Assembly: GCA_011037195.1 (NCBI GenBank)
Contig: JAAEAF010000249.1
Location: forward strand, 62,001-126,000
Length of the DNA stretch: 64,000 bases
Direction: 5' to 3'
DNA from: Triatoma infestans
Taxonomy: Eukaryota > Arthropoda > Insecta > Hemiptera > Reduviidae
Part shown: piece after piece, positions 22,980 to 34,045 of the stretch
How the letters are laid out: each line of letters begins with the position of its first letter
Position numbering within the stretch: position 1 is the first letter of the stretch
Translations under genes and position numbers: made by a program
The notes under the pieces: model-generated
Database searches by the model: none
Seen by the model: only the letters and a program-made list of their open reading frames with translations
What the model was told of the DNA's origin: nothing

Positions 22980-23440
22980 TACAAAGGCTCAATATCGGAA
23001 ACGTTCAAATCATCTAAACATTGAAGCAAGCAATGGTAGTCCCCTACATACTTCAGAATGACTTCCTGATAAATTAATGGAAACCTGGAATAAATGTTAC
23101 AGTAAAATGATGGGCATAACAAATATGGATGTGGTTCTTTGCGGATGACCGGTTTGCGTATCTTGTGAATGCACAAGATGATGAGCACATAGAATTTAAT
23201 GAATAATATGAAAAATAGTGATTAATTTTCAATAAAACCGAATATCTGTGAATTATTGGAAATGATATGAAGGAGAATTTCCAAGTGGAGGACAGGAAGT
23301 TGGGGGAATTTTTTTTTAGAAATTTTTTAGAAAAGAGAGGAGGATTAGGGTTGGAAGTGTAATTAAGAGCGATCGATTGTGCAGGCTAGAAGGGCAGCTC
23401 GGATCTTGCATCCGGTCCTGTAGAACGGAACTTTATACTT
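22980..23440 (+). pseudogene. Non-LTR reverse transcriptase fragment, heavily decayed
   Basis: The clearest part is FFADDRFAYLVNAQDDEHIE (about 23136-23195), the catalytic palm motif, followed by stops, then FNKTEY (about 23230). Near 23385 comes QARRAARILHPVL with a stop, matching the QGRLRKMLHPV stretch of the 19.7-kb copy. Upstream, SISETFKSSK (about 22990) resembles the 'S.PF.T.KG' part of the palm. Several stops and frame changes per 100 bp make this the most decayed of the four related copies. Confidence 0.7.
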
Positions 23441-23449
23441 GTAATTAAC

Positions 23450-24043
23450 AAAAGAATAAATTTCCTGTTCATCACTTACAACAAAGTTTTTCCAAACTGT
23501 GTGACGTCTCCCCCTAGAGACAATCGCAAGGGTGGCGCGCAGTTTTTATGAGAAATATCCTTTTTAAGTACAAACAACTTTTTTAAGTCATATATCGGTT
23601 GGAAAAGATATGTGGAGATAAACAAGCTTACACATCCCAATAAAATAGTATTGAAATGTTATTGGTGTGGATGTATTGTGGTGAGCTGGTGGCTTGTGGC
23701 GTGAGCGGTTTTGTAAAAGGGCTTGTATGTATGTTTGAGATAGAAGTATTAGTAATAATCAAGAAATCACCACTGTTTTTAAAATAAATATATTATTATC
23801 TAAGCAAATTTAAGTACTTAACAATATCACAACTGTATCTTAATAAGTGATGTATATCTAGAACAAAGGCAAATCTCGCATGAGTTTAAGAAAGCGATTC
23901 TTGAAGCAAGTGTTCTGGCTTTGGAAGCAGAATGCAGACTGTCTTGTTTGAAGGCAGAGTGCAGATTGTCCGAAGGAATGCTCTCTCTAACAAACAGTTG
24001 GCCAAGTCGCATTGTATTAATTTAACGGATTTAGTTTAGTATT
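23450..24043. other. No recognised gene
   Basis: Contains a short imperfect duplication, 'GCAGAATGCAGACTGTC' and 'GGCAGAGTGCAGATTGTC' (about 23927-23970), and a GC-richer patch near 23505-23550. A 61-codon minus-strand ORF over the duplication shows no known domain. Confidence 0.4.
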
Positions 24044-24516
24044 AAGTTTAAACTGCAAATTTTCGATTTTGAAATACTATTTTCACACACATCCACACAG
24101 ACAGGCAGACAAACACACTCACATACAAACCATTTTCAAAACCACTTTTTTCAAAACCATTAAATGAGTTGCAAGGAAAGTTAACTGTTTGCGAGTTACG
24201 TTGTGTTGAAATATTTGTTTGTTGCAATATTTTTGGATTATTTTAAATAAACCTATTACTCACTCACATAATAATTACACTCACTATAATAAATGAACAA
24301 TGTATTACTTTCTCTTACTAACAAAAGTAAGATGAAGTATTGCGATTGTGCCAGATTTTCGAAATTGAGTTCCCACCGATAATTCACGTTTGGAGGTCCT
24401 CTGCGTCCAAAAAAGTGGTTTTGAAAATGGTTTGTATGTGAGTGTGTTTGTCTGCCTGTCTGTGTGGATGTGTGTGAAAATAGTATTTCAAAATCGAAAA
24501 TTTGCAGTTCAAACTT
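24044..24516. repeat. Inverted duplication of a family A head, 108-bp arms
   Basis: Left arm 24044-24151 and right arm 24409-24516 are almost perfect reverse complements (one clear difference seen: TTTAAAC versus TTCAAAC). The spacer is 257 bp. The right arm is part of family A copy A4; the left is an inverted copy of the same segment, including its CA/TG-rich variable run. The identity is far higher than between ordinary family A copies. Confidence 0.85.
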
Positions 24517-24694
24517 GGTATACCGTTTAGGTACTACCACCGCATCACACACGAAGATTTCAAGCAAATCAACCGGAAGTGCCACTTTACTGAATGTTTT
24601 TTTTTCAGTTTATTTGTGATTTTCTCAAAAACGGCTCCAACGATTTTCTACATACTTTGTATCTTAACTAGAAATACAAAGAGCTATAATTTTT

Positions 24695-24950
24695 GTTGTG
24701 GTGGGTGGTTCTGCAGAGCTGGAAAGCATCAGAGACATTTTCCGTGGTAGCCTGCTTCATTTTGTGGTCATCGACCGGTTTCGGGCGTTCGCCCATCTTT
24801 AGGATGCGTTTTTCAGACAGTGTGACAACACAGACTTGCACAGAGCAAATTCAGTTTTACACACTGACTGGTGTTTTTAACTGTCTTTTCACGCCCGAAA
24901 CCGGTCGATGACCACAAAATGAAGCAGGCTAACACGGAAAATGTCTCTGA
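24695..24950. mobile_element. Hammerhead-bearing inverted-repeat element, copy 2, with target duplication
   Basis: The 256-bp insertion interrupts family A copy A4. AGCTATAATTTTT is present on both sides (24682-24694 and 24951-24963), a 13-bp target-site duplication. Outer arms of about 58 bp (24727-24785 and 24891-24950) are near-perfect inverses and share the 21.4-kb element's boxes, including ATCGACCGGTTTCGGGCG. The centre differs from the other copy. The left side has 32 extra bp outside the inverted repeat while the right arm abuts the duplication directly. Confidence 0.8.
24769..24806 (-). ncRNA. Hammerhead ribozyme motif, CUGA box mutated
   Basis: On the minus strand: CATC, CTAAAGA (expected CTGANGA), TGGGCGAACGCCC, GAAA, CCGGTC, GATG. 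Stems I and II and the palindromic stem III (ACCGGT) are perfect, but the invariant G of CUGA is A, so it should not cleave. The opposite arm keeps GAAACCGGTCGATG but has lost the CUGANGA half. Confidence 0.6.
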
Positions 24951-25566
24951 AGCTATAATTTTTATTTGAAACATTTCCCTGGGAAAATTCATATAAGGCG
25001 GCTTTTGGGGAAGTGGTGGGGTTATGATTTCACATAAAGTGCTATTTCAGTTTATTATACAATTCTATCGTCTAAATAATATTAACTGGAATTAAATATG
25101 TTGCCATAAATCTAAGTTTGAAGAAAATCTGTTCATCGGAAATGCGTTTTTAAATTGAGGTTATTTCAGTCTTCTACGATTTTATCCATAAAAACCCAGA
25201 CAGATTTCATTAAATTTGTTACACTATAAATATAGAGACTATCACATTTGTTTGCAACTTTTTCCCGAGGAAGTTCATTTAATGAAGTTGGGGGAGGGAG
25301 GGCAGGTGTATGGTTCCTAAAAAAAGTCATTTTATTATGCTTAGATTCTCCAATTAATTTTATGATTACCTAAAGTAGCTTATTAGTTTATTGATAGCAT
25401 AGATGTTTATATTTTTTAAGTGATAGGCTTCAGCCTGTATATATAAATAAATAAATAAATTAGTTTTAAGACAATCCAATTTGATTTTTATTTTTTAATT
25501 TAAATCTATACTTCAATATTCTATTTCTTTTTCTAACAAATAATTGGATCTATACAATGTCTCTAG

Positions 25567-26740
25567 ATTTTCGAACTCTAATATATAACGCTTCTTCTTA
25601 TTATAATTTATTTGTTTTATTACACTAATAGTTCGATTCCGTTTTTTGTATTGTTACAAGAAACCAGATTTTGATTGAATTAACTCATTCGCAGATTTCG
25701 ATCATTAAAGTTCTCTTTCAATGCTTTGTGGATTGCGCCACATACATAAAATTAATGTAATGAATAGATAAAAACTCCGGGTCTAAGACATTATGAATTC
25801 CTTGGAGAAATTTTTATGGGTGTTTAACATCAATTTTATTTTGTTCTATTAGTATAAACGGCCAAACATAATATGGCGGATTTGCATTTCTGCCATTTTT
25901 TCCTTCTTTTTTTTTTACAAAAATTTTGTATTGCACATTTTGTTAATTTTGTAAAATAGCTACGAAGAGAAAATTAGTAAAAAATTCTAAACTAGATTTA
26001 TCATAGAAATAATTAGCTATAAATAATTAGCCAATCACAGTGTAGAAGAGAAGGAGTGAAATGTGGGCGTACGGTCGGCCAATTAGAAATTTAGAATTAT
26101 CATGTGGCCCACTTTTGATAAGCTTCACTTCTACACTGTGATTGGCTAATTATTTAACGCTAATAATTATTTTTATAAAAAATCTAGTTTAGAATTTTTT
26201 TTACTAATTTTCTTTCCGTATGTATTTTATAAATTATCCAATTGTGCAATACAAATTTTTTGTATAAATAAAAATGCAAAAAATCCAAGTTATTTCTAAG
26301 ATAATGTTTATTGTTTCATAAAATTAATCTAGGCTATAAAAAAAAAATCAGAATTTCATTGTTAAAAAGAAAACAACAACAGAGAATTAGGCAGAAATGC
26401 AAGATGCGGTTTAAGTCCGCCATTTTGTATTTGGCAGCTTATACGAATGGAACGAAACAAAACTGATGTTAAACATCCACAAAAATTTCTCCAATGAATT
26501 CATAATATTCAGTTGAAAAAATTTGGTTACATCTGGAGTTTTTAGCTATTAATTATATTGTTGTTAATTTTATGTATGCGACACAGTGCACAACTTGAGT
26601 ACTATAAAAATGTAATGCTACGTATGAGATAATTCAATCAAAATGTAGTTTCTTGCAACAACATAAAAGACGGAATCGAAGTAATTATTAGTGCAATCGA
26701 TTATAATAGAGAGAAGCGTTATATATTAGAGTTTGAAAAT
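25567..26740. repeat. 1.17-kb imperfect palindrome (foldback)
   Basis: Left arm 25567-26068 and right arm 26107-26740 are reverse complements along their length, with indels. Examples are CTCTAATATATAACGCTTCT with its inverse near 26715, 'GAATTCCTTGGAGAAATTTT' with its inverse near 26490, and 'TAGCCAATCACAGTGTAGAA' with its inverse near 26130. The centre is about 38 bp. The right arm has extra sequence around 26280-26385. Non-coding. Substitution density suggests an old foldback transposon or inverted duplication rather than an assembly artefact. Confidence 0.85.
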
Positions 26741-26792
26741 CGATAGACTACGCAACTGAGTGAAGAAAGTCATGTGAGTGTTTCACATCAAA

Positions 26793-29045
26793 TTAAGACT
26801 TTTTTTAATATAGAACATTGTTTCCTGACCCATTAAATTAATTGTAATATAAGTAATATTTATAAAATTAAACTGTTAAAAAAAAAGTCAGAGGGGGCGC
26901 GACAATTTATGAACAAGTGGGGTGGGGGATGCAGAAAGCTTGGAATCCACTGACACAGCATCCTATTGTATTCAACGGAAACTTGGATTATGACTAAAAA
27001 CAAAATTATATAAAAAAATTCCCCTTAGGGGTTCAGGGACTAGCGACTTTTTTCTGGATAATGGCGTCCCTGTAGGTATGCCAGCCTAATAATGTGAACT
27101 ACAGTTACAACAAGATCTCAACATTCTCATAATACACAATAGGGCTTGCAATGGTAGTGGATTGGTTATAGCGAATCCACAAGCAAGCATTAGCTCATCA
27201 TCGCACACACTCCCTAATAGTTTACGCTTTTGTCGAACGAGTACCCTCTGTTGGCAAACCCGAAAACCTAAGAGAGTCACAATATATCGCAATGACTTTA
27301 GCTTATAGTCCTGCCTTTATAAAAAACATCCATTCAACAAGACATCAAATACAGAAGTAGTAGAAATGATCTTTTGAAGGAGGTGCTTAAGAAAAACTAG
27401 GCAATATAAGGTAAGAAATGGAGGGATAATAGGGATGTGTGGGCTAAAGAAAACAAAGAATATGGTAAAGAGAGAGCGTTAGAAGAATCAAAGAAAATCA
27501 GTGGCCTAGCTAAAAAAAGGGGAATTTTGTAAGCATAGAAGATGCGAAAGATCTTGAAAGTAATAAAGAACAACAATAAATAGGAATTGGTGGCACAGGC
27601 CACCAAATTGGTGGACCAGGCAATCTGCATAAAAAAAAAGAGTGCCCTTGATTCGGACGGCAATTCTTAAGAAGGGAGGAACACCATCATGGTCATCAGG
27701 TGCTTCTCTCTCGCTAGCCATGAGCAGACATGATATCTCCAACGGAATATATACAAAAAAAAGGAACACTAACTATAATGGTAAAAAATAATCACCAGGA
27801 AGGGAAGTTTCAAGAGGAAAATCCTATTTTAACAGGATACTTAAAATAAAGTAATTAAGCATCGCCTGTTTATAATTGGGAAGTGGATGAAAGACTTTAC
27901 ATCAGTGCTTAATAGTTGTCAATTCATGAGCATAGAGGTTTTATGTGCTTTTAAGAGGGCCTTTGTATTGATTGGGCTTAGGTTCATCCTAACTTGTTCA
28001 ATTATTTCAATAACTCGGAGGATCAAAATGATTATATTAACTTCCAGAAAATAGGGATAAAATGATGGTTGTCAATGTTGTTTTATGGTAATGAAGAATA
28101 ACTTTGTTAATGAAAATGTTTATAGTTTTGTTACAATAAAAGAAAAATGTTATAATAATGTTTTTAATTAAAAAAGAATTATTACATCATATTTTTCTAA
28201 TATTGTAATAAAATTATATTAAAACAAAAAAAACATTTAATTTTAATTTATAGAGTTTTAGGATGCTTGCTCTATTGTTCAAGAATTAAGTTGTGTACAA
28301 CACAAATTTGTATTTAAATAAAATTCAACAGAATTATTTAAAGGAATCGCTGACTAGCTAATGAAGGTTCAAGATTTCTCCATCATCAAATTCTATAAAG
28401 AACATCAACAGGTCTAATAAAAAAAATCAATGAAATTCAAATTTCAAACATCAAGAAAAATTGGCAGAACCAGAGGATTGCCCAGAAAAGTTTCAAACAG
28501 AAGAAGAATATGTTTTTTTAAAATTGAACTTATTAAAAATTACGATAGTTATGGAGCTGCGGTCTATGTAGGATATCATTTTGGCATCCCTTGGTGTATT
28601 GATAATGTTTTCTACTCTGAGGTTTATGCTATTGTTGGATATATTTCGGATAAAAGGGTGATCAATTGTAATAAAAGGTGTGTGCATCTGTAACAATGTC
28701 AGGTTGCGTTGAAGGCACGAAAATGGTATTAGAATGTTCTAGAAAGCTGAAAGAGTTATCTTTCTCCAAGTATGTTTTTCCAGCCTGGTGGCCAAATTAA
28801 GCTTTCCTCTTTATTTGTCCTGCTGTTGGCGTATCTTTGGGTCTATCAAGTGCCAGGCATGATCAGCTTCACAGCATTTATCATTGTAGATAAACTCGGA
28901 TTTGGTTTGTGGCAATTTAAGATGTTTTTTGGGAGTCCTGATAGACTAATAATGAGAAGTTGCCGTGACTTTCACACACCTTTCTCCAGGCAGCTGATTA
29001 AAAAACCTTACTGGGGATAGTTACAACAAAAAACCTATATTAACC
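26793..29045. other. 2.2 kb without a recognised gene
   Basis: Short ORFs of 67-88 codons on both strands near 27.1, 27.5, 28.5 and 28.8 kb show no domain I can name. The 27.06-27.42 kb text is less AT-rich and could be a decayed retroelement ORF (plus-strand reading includes PSVGKPENLRESQYIA with stops nearby), but I cannot assign it. Confidence 0.35.
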
Positions 29046-29049
29046 TTTA

Positions 29050-29300
29050 AGGAAAGGGATTAGCTTAGTGGTAGCGCGCTAGACTAGCAGTCGCGGAGGT
29101 CTCAGGTTCGAGTCCAGCAGTGCTGCTCTTAAATGTTTGTCTTCCTAGAAGCCTCCTTCACCTCAATGTGCGGTGGTGGGCAGTGGTGTCTTTAACGAGA
29201 GAACCCTGTCCGGAGGCCGGCAATGCACTGAGAAGGCTCCGACCTTTGGAGCAGTTATATGGGCCCAGAGGCTCCTTATAAATAAGAAATAAGAAATATG
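29050..29300 (+). mobile_element. SINE-1, tRNA-derived, copy at 29 kb
   Basis: The tRNA-like head has A box TTAGCTTAGTGGTAGC (about 29057-29072) and B box GGTTCGAGTCC (about 29105-29115), the internal RNA polymerase III promoter. The body follows, with CTTCCTAGAAGCCTCC, GGTGGTGGGCAGTGGTGTC and CCGGAGGCCGGCAATGCACT, ending in an A-rich tail of AATAAG-type repeats near 29280-29300. The body matches the copies at 43.8, 55.9 and 59.9 kb. SINEs of this kind are mobilised by a partner LINE. Confidence 0.75.
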
Positions 29301-30639
29301 AAAAGAAACTTTTGATATAACCAATGTCATTTATAGTATCCAAAAACAATGAAAGAAGTTGATAATCTTAAACAAAGTTTAATGATGCCGCTAAAGGTTG
29401 AAGGTGTAAACAGAATTTAAATAAATTAGAAAGGAAAGAAAACATCTATCTCTTCAGATTAATAAAATAATTAAATAAATAAAAATAAAATATTTAAATA
29501 TATATCAATTATTTTGAGGCCCACTGACTATTACGTGCCTAAGACAATGTATCGTTTATCTCTACCATATTCAAAAATCTATATATTAAATTTGCTTTAC
29601 TTCCATAAATTAGAAAATACATCTTTAATATTGAATATGTAGATGAACATGTATAAATAAACTTAATTTCAGAAAATATTTACAAGAATTTTCTTAAATT
29701 TCTTGTTTTACTAACTATATCTTATGACTTAATGTTCGCTCATATAAGTTTTAAAAATGGCCAGCTAGGTCCGAAACTTTAACAGAATTTTACATAAGCA
29801 TTTAAAAGTTCAGGAGATTAATTAAATGAAGGTTCAGAATTTCATCATCCTCAAACTCTGGAATTGAAATCAATTAGCCTAATTTGAACTAAATTCAAAC
29901 TTATCAAACATTAATAATTCATTTAGCAATCAATTTTAAATAGTATCTTATAATTAAAGTTATGAGTTTTAAATAAGGATCTGGCTGACTAAAATCAAGC
30001 ATCCTTACAAAGAAAAATAATTAAAAAAAAAAACCAAATACTTCTAAGGCTAATTATTGTAAAACTTTCACAAAGTTCATATAATTCAAATAGATGGTGC
30101 AATATATAAATCTTAAATACAATAGTTTCTCAATTGAATTCAACCTATCAGACAATATTAATTAATAACTATTTGTAACTAATCAAGTACTCATAGTAGG
30201 AGTTTAAAATTTAATATATACTATGACAGCTTAATTCTGTTTAAGTAAATTTCACAGATATATCAATTTTCTTACATTAATAACAAGTTTAGAGAGGAAA
30301 AGTAATCCACAGAGGGCTCATTTAGTACAAATTTCCATTGCCTTATGGTGGGGATAAAATTTCGTTAACATTCTTATATGGTATTATGTTCTTAGCTATT
30401 TGTTAATTAGCGGCAGTTAAACAGATTATATAATTTTGAATCACTACAAAAAATAGAAATACTTCCTCTTGCTAGGAGTTAGAGAAATTAAAAATTGAAC
30501 ACATACTGGGCATTGATTGAAATGATAGAAATAAGCTGCAATAATGATGATAACAAGAAATGAATGAGATATTATTAATCATAAAGTAGAGCATTTAAGG
30601 AATATAAGAATAAATATGAAGGTAATTATAATAATAATA
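29301..30639. other. AT-rich, no gene seen
   Basis: Contains only an inverted family A head scrap at about 30425-30490 (GAAATACTTCCTCTTGCTAG, AGGAGTTAGAGAAATT). No other feature can be supported. Confidence 0.5.
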
Positions 30640-31710
30640 AATTTGACCCGGGCTATCGACTCGTACTGCGTTCCGGTCTTATCATATACGTTCGGGGTGA
30701 TAAAGTGGTCCGCCATAGAATTGGGGACGCTGCAGCGTTCAACTAGAACAGCACTTACATGCAAAATAAACACCACCCCAGGTTTGATCGGTGCAGTAAT
30801 GGCGGCTGATAAGGGGTATACGCCTTTAGATTTATACAGGGCGTCGTCGTTGGTGCAGGAGGTTCAGGACTCTACCACTGACATGGCCGCAGCATGGCGT
30901 GCGAAGGCCTTACATGGGCAATACCCAGCAGCGCTGGATGGTGATGCCATAGTCAAAGAGGCATCAGTCATATGGTTCCACCGTGGGCAACTTTACCCAG
31001 AAACTGAGGGGACCCTTATTGCCAGTCAGGATCAGATGGTGGCTACCAGGTATTACACGCGCTATATTATAGGAGATGTCACTGTCCTGGATATCAAGTT
31101 CAGATTATGCCACACTGCCCCAGAGACGATCCACCACCTTCTTTCTGCTTGTCCAAGTTGGCACAGACGGAGTAAGAGGCTAAGATACTGCACCGTGAGT
31201 TGGCACTGAAGTTAGTATGCGTTCAGGCGTCCCATCCTACTACCAGTGTGATCCCGAGCCGGTGCTAGAGAGCTCCGGGCACACACTCTATTGCGTGATG
31301 CTCACGGATCACCCAGCAGAAGGCACCCGACCTGAACTGTGAGGCACAATAAGAGTGAGGGTAAGGTGTACGTAATAGATATGACAGTCCCGGACTCAGC
31401 TAATGTTGTGCGGGCTTTCAATGAGAAACTGATTAAGTACAGGCCGCTGATAGCTGAGGTTGCTTCTCTGTTGACATTGTGCCGATTGTCATCTCTGCAG
31501 TAAGACCGCGCGCTAACCAGGGTGGACTACTCAAACTGGAGATCAACAGAAAGTCACTGGCTTTAATACAGCAAACTGTAATCCTCCATTGGTGTAGGAT
31601 CATCAGGGAGATTTCGTTGCAGGGGAAGTTCGAGCCGCGCCCGCTGGTCCACTGATGATGATGGCCAAATCTGAGACACCTTAAAAAAATAATAATAATA
31701 ATAATAATGA
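30640..31710 (+). pseudogene. R2/R4-like non-LTR element, 3' part: RT thumb, zinc motif, restriction-like endonuclease
   Basis: Opens mid-protein with AIDSYCVPVLSYTFGVIKWS (RT thumb). It continues AADKGYTPLDLYRA, WRAKALHGQYP, LYPETEGTLIASQDQMVATR and FRLCHTAPETIHHLLSACP, a CCHC-like motif whose first Cys is Phe. After frameshifts: GTRPEL (about 31330), KVYVIDMTVPDSANVVRAF (about 31362) and VDIVPIVISAVRPRANQGG (about 31468), ending ...FEPRPLVH with stop TGA at 31653. The R-P-(D/E) and V-I-D pair is the PD-(D/E)xK layout of R2/R4-type endonucleases, which cut the target site. A short 3' UTR ends in A7(AAT)n at 31682-31709. It is 5'-truncated and frame-shifted. Confidence 0.75.
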
Positions 31711-31828
31711 ATTGAATACATTTTTTTCACATTTCCAAATATTCTTGAGATGGTTACGTTACTATTTCCTATAAATATATATTATTGTTGTTTTTGTTTA
31801 TTTATTTTTATAATTCATTAATAATATT

Positions 31829-33329
31829 TGTTTGTTTGCTATACTTATCTATACTCTACTTTATTTGTTTGCTATACTTATCTATACTCTACTTTATTTG
31901 TTTGCTATACTTATCTATACTCTACTTTATTTGTTTGCTATACTTATCTATACTCTACTTTATTTGTTTGCTATACTTATCTATACTCTACTTTATTTGT
32001 TTGCTATACTTATCTATACTCTACTTTATTTGTTTGCTATACTTATCTATACTCTACTTTATTGTTTGCTATACTTATCTATACTCTACTTATTTGTTTG
32101 CTATACTTATCTATACTCTACTCTATTTGTACTTGCTATACTTATCTATACTCTATACTTATCTAACTCTACTCTATTGTTTGCTATACTTATCTATACT
32201 CTACTTATCATGTTTGCTATACTTATCTATACTCTACTCTATTTGTTTGCTATACTTATCTATACTCTACTTTATTTGTTTGCTATACTTATCTATACTC
32301 TACTTTATTTGTTTGCTATACTTATCTATACTCTACTTTATTTGTTTGCTATACTTATCTATACTCTACTTTATTTGTTTGCTACACTTATCTATACTCT
32401 ACTTTATTTGTTTGCTATACTTATCTATACTCTACTTTATTTGTTTGCTATACTTATCTATACTCTACTTTATTTGTTTGCTATACTTATCTATACTCTA
32501 CTTTATTTGTTTGCTATACTTATCTATACTCTACTTTATTTGTTTGCTATACTTATCTATACTCTACTTTACTTGTTTGCTATACTTATCTATACTCTAC
32601 TTTATTTCTTTGCTATACTTATCTATACTCTACTCTATTTGTTTGCTATACTTATCTATACTCTACTCTATTTGTTTGCTATACTTATCTATACTCTACT
32701 CTATTTGTTTGCTCTACTTATCTATACTCTACTCTATTTGTTTGCTCTACTTATCTATACTCTACTCTATTTGTTTGCTATACTTATCTATACTCTACTC
32801 TATTTGTTTGCTATACTTATCTATACTCTACTCTATTTGTTTGCTATACTTATCTATACTCTACTTTATTTGTTTGCTATACTTATCTATACTCTACTTT
32901 ATTTGTTTGCTATACTTATCTATACTCTACTTTATTTGTTTGCTATACTTATCTATACTACTTTATTTGTTTGCTATACTATCATACTCTACTTTATTTG
33001 TTTGCTACTTATCTATACTCTACTTTATTTGTTTGCTATACTTATCTATACTCTACTTTATTTCTATCTCTATACTCTATTTATTGTTTGCTATATCTAT
33101 ACTACTACTCTATTTGTTTGCTATACTTATCTATACTCTACTCTATTTGTTTGCTATACTTATCTATACTCTACTCTATTTGTTTGCTCTACTTATCTAT
33201 ACTCTACTCTATTTGTTTGCTCTACTTATCTATACTCTACTCTATTTGTTTGCTATACTTATCTATACTCTACTCTATTTGTTTGCTATACTTATCTATA
33301 CTCTACTCTATTTGTTTGCTATACTTATA
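31829..33329 (+). repeat. Minisatellite, 33-bp unit, about 45 copies
   Basis: The unit is GCTATACTTATCTATACT plus CTACTTTATTTGTTT (33 bp; successive GCTATAC starts at 31838, 31871 and so on). Because 33 is a multiple of three, the whole array stays open in two frames and yields apparent proteins of over 500 residues with an 11-residue period (LFAILIYTLLY-like); these are not genes. Variants occur: CTCTATT for CTTTATT, and GCTCTAC for GCTATAC in paired units at about 32711/32744 and again at 33189/33222. Irregular shortened units cluster at 32950-33110 and 32060-32215. Confidence 0.97.
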
Positions 33330-33599
33330 TTTCCAAAAGATAAATATTCTGTTAAATTAGAAAGAAGGAATTTTTTTGTTTTAAGATCTTTAAAGAGATG
33401 TATTTTATTTTATATTTAAATTTTATAATCACTATTTGTAATCAATGTAAAACTTTTAAACGTTTAGCCAACTTAGTTGCAGAAAGTTTGTAAACTTATA
33501 AGCAAGAAATATATAAATATGAACCATAAACTATTTGTTAGTTAGCAGTGAGGTAGGCTTGTAAATTATTCAAGTGTTTAAAAGTAAATTGAGTAGATT

Positions 33600-34045
33600 G
33601 AATCAACAAGTATAGTGCGAAATAGAAACATTAACATTCCAAATTTGAAGAAAATCGGTCAACCGGAAGTGCATTTTTACAGAATTAATTTTTGAATATT
33701 TTTTGTTTTTGAAATTTATTCGGAAATGGTTACTACGATTTTCTTTAAACTTGAAAATACTTGCTGCATAGATGAAAACTGTATCACTTTTGTTTGAAAC
33801 AATTTTCTAAATAAACAAAATATATATCTATTTTAGAAGGGGTATTTGGTGGTCTGTAAGTTGGGTTTTGACATAGAGCGCTCCATATAAGGCCACTCAG
33901 TTATAAAGTAAAAATCCCCACCACCATTTTTATGGGCCAACCTCAACTAAAAATTGTAGACGTAGCAATTTCTATAGAAAATTTCTTGATTAAATTATTA
34001 TTAATTAGTGTAAGTCGTGTGACTTTCTCACACCAGATTCCTCGT
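33600..34045 (+). repeat. Family A-like segment with 3' end
   Basis: Carries GGTCAACCGGAAGTGCATTT (about 33656), 'TACGATTTTCTTTAAACTTG', 'ATCACTTTTGTTTGAAAC' and a 3' end GTGTGACTTTCTCACACCAG (34017-34036). Strongly diverged. A second decayed 3' end lies near 34228-34270 (AGTAATATGAGTGATTTTCAC). Confidence 0.55.

Larger units (their letters stand above)
24307..26792 (+). mobile_element. Family A element, copy A4, with two nested insertions
   Basis: Starts ACTTTCTCTTACTAACAAAAGT, with the terminal palindrome altered, and runs with typical boxes (GTGCCAGATTTTCGAAATTG, CAACCGGAAGTGCC at about 24569) to 24694. Family A text resumes at 24951 (GCTATAATTTTTATTTGAAA) and runs to about 25350. After the palindrome at 25567-26740 a 3' end is seen: AGAAAGTCATGTGAGTG and TTTCACATCA (26764-26790). 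Hence the order of events is A4 first, then the hammerhead-bearing element, with the palindrome lying inside as well. Confidence 0.65.

Noticed and set aside
25567..26740. The large palindrome as an assembly artefact
   Set aside because: The arms differ by many substitutions and indels and have unequal length, which an artefactual fold-back read would not show.
31829..33329. Possible CRISPR array because of regular short repeats
   Set aside because: There are no spacers: units are contiguous and identical in all parts. The context is eukaryotic.
31785..33419. A 544-codon and a 503-codon ORF with an 11-residue hydrophobic repeat
   Set aside because: They are by-products of a 33-bp tandem repeat. 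Two frames are open at once and the array is irregular, with no signal peptide, start context or conserved non-repeat domain.
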